Assembly: GCA_903838675.1 (NCBI GenBank)
Contig: CAILZI010000051.1
Coordinates: forward strand, 21,661 to 85,660
Direction: 5' to 3'
DNA: 64,000 nucleotides
From: an uncultured Verrucomicrobiota bacterium
Lineage (GTDB): Bacteria; Verrucomicrobiota; Verrucomicrobiia; Verrucomicrobiales; Verrucomicrobiaceae
Shown here: positions 63,887 to 64,000 of the stretch, in pieces
Layout: each line of letters begins with the position of its first letter
Numbering within the stretch: the first letter of the stretch is position 1
Made by a program: the position numbers and the translations under genes
Notes under the pieces: model-generated
The model's database searches: none
Seen by the model: the letters and a program-made list of their open reading frames with translations, nothing else
Told to the model about the DNA's origin: nothing

Positions 63887-64000
63887 TCAACGCGACCTGA
63901 AAATCTCACTGGCGAGCGACTCGACAATGAGAGTGCGCAGACCATAGCCGTCTTTCTTGACGGCCTGGAAGATGTCTTCGATCACGAATTCATCGACAGG
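63887..64000 (-). CDS. C-terminal tail of a probable DUF1592/DUF1585-type protein, partial
   Basis: The frame runs from the window end to a TGA at 63887 on the minus strand and encodes PVDEFVIEDIFQAVKKDGYG then LRTLIVESLASEIFRSR. The 'LR-x-L/I-x-x-x-x-x-S-x-x-F-x-x-R' end matches the C-terminal DUF1585 segment of the DUF1592 proteins in this window. The rest of the gene is outside the window. The gene is convergent with the ThuA-like gene, with 18 bp between stops. Confidence 0.6.
   Translation of the reverse strand, partial: PVDEFVIEDIFQAVKKDGYGLRTLIVESLASEIFRSR

Overview
The window looks like a chromosomal segment of a Gram-negative member of the Verrucomicrobiota (Verrucomicrobiaceae / Prosthecobacter-like; this placement is an inference). 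The evidence is the mix of families: DUF1592 cytochrome-type proteins paired with DUF1552 proteins, a DUF1501/DUF1553 pair, many secreted hydrolases with signal peptides, Gfo/Idh/MocA oxidoreductases, a ThuA-like protein, an ECF sigma factor next to a Ser/Thr kinase, and high G+C with few clear Shine-Dalgarno sites. No rRNA, CRISPR array, integrase, transposase or phage gene was seen.

Layout. 1-6.1 kb: the 3' part of a YncE/alkaline-phosphatase-family protein, thioredoxin reductase (trxB), a 168-bp foldback element resembling a MITE, an MFS transporter and an M3 peptidase. 6.2-11.6 kb: glycine cleavage genes gcvT, gcvH and gcvP, with an aspartyl/asparaginyl beta-hydroxylase-like gene between gcvH and gcvP. 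11.6-13.3 kb: a small secreted protein, an EF-hand protein and the RNase P RNA gene with a recognisable promoter. 13.4-24.5 kb: one-directional run of sigma factor, membrane anti-sigma-like protein, SGNH hydrolase, a TIM-barrel-like secreted protein, a DUF1552 protein, a giant DUF1592 protein with a triplicated internal module, and a CocE-type hydrolase with an EF-hand. 24.6-37.2 kb: mixed accessory region with two acetyltransferases, a DUF1501-DUF1553 pair carrying short interspersed repeats, two Gfo/Idh/MocA proteins, small lipoproteins and membrane proteins, an AraC regulator, a divergent tRNA-Ser-like gene and a GH26-like enzyme. 37.2-39.3 kb: divergent alkylation-repair genes alkA and ogt around an 18-bp inverted repeat. 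39.3-47.5 kb: pbpC and a giant alpha-2-macroglobulin (yfhM-type). 47.6-53.7 kb: a second DUF1592-DUF1552 cassette and two related secreted proteins of unknown function. 53.8-57.7 kb: ECF sigma factor plus a membrane Ser/Thr kinase. 57.8-63.9 kb: a third DUF1592-DUF1552 cassette, a secreted alpha/beta hydrolase and a ThuA-like protein, then the C-terminal tail of another probable DUF1592-type protein on the minus strand.

How it works together. Three complete DUF1592/DUF1552 cassettes, a DUF1501/DUF1553 pair and a partial fifth member lie among secreted esterases, glycosidases and sugar-type oxidoreductases. This suggests extracytoplasmic, heme-associated processing of complex substrates, controlled by dedicated sigma factors. 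That role is inferred; biochemical functions of the DUF families are not established by this sequence. The housekeeping genes (trxB, gcv, rnpB, alkA/ogt, pbpC) show this is ordinary chromosome rather than a mobile island. The least expected items are the triplicated DUF1592 module, the cassette with swapped gene order, the foldback element, the decayed tRNA-Ser-like gene, the alkA/ogt palindrome and the kinase with DFR in place of DFG.
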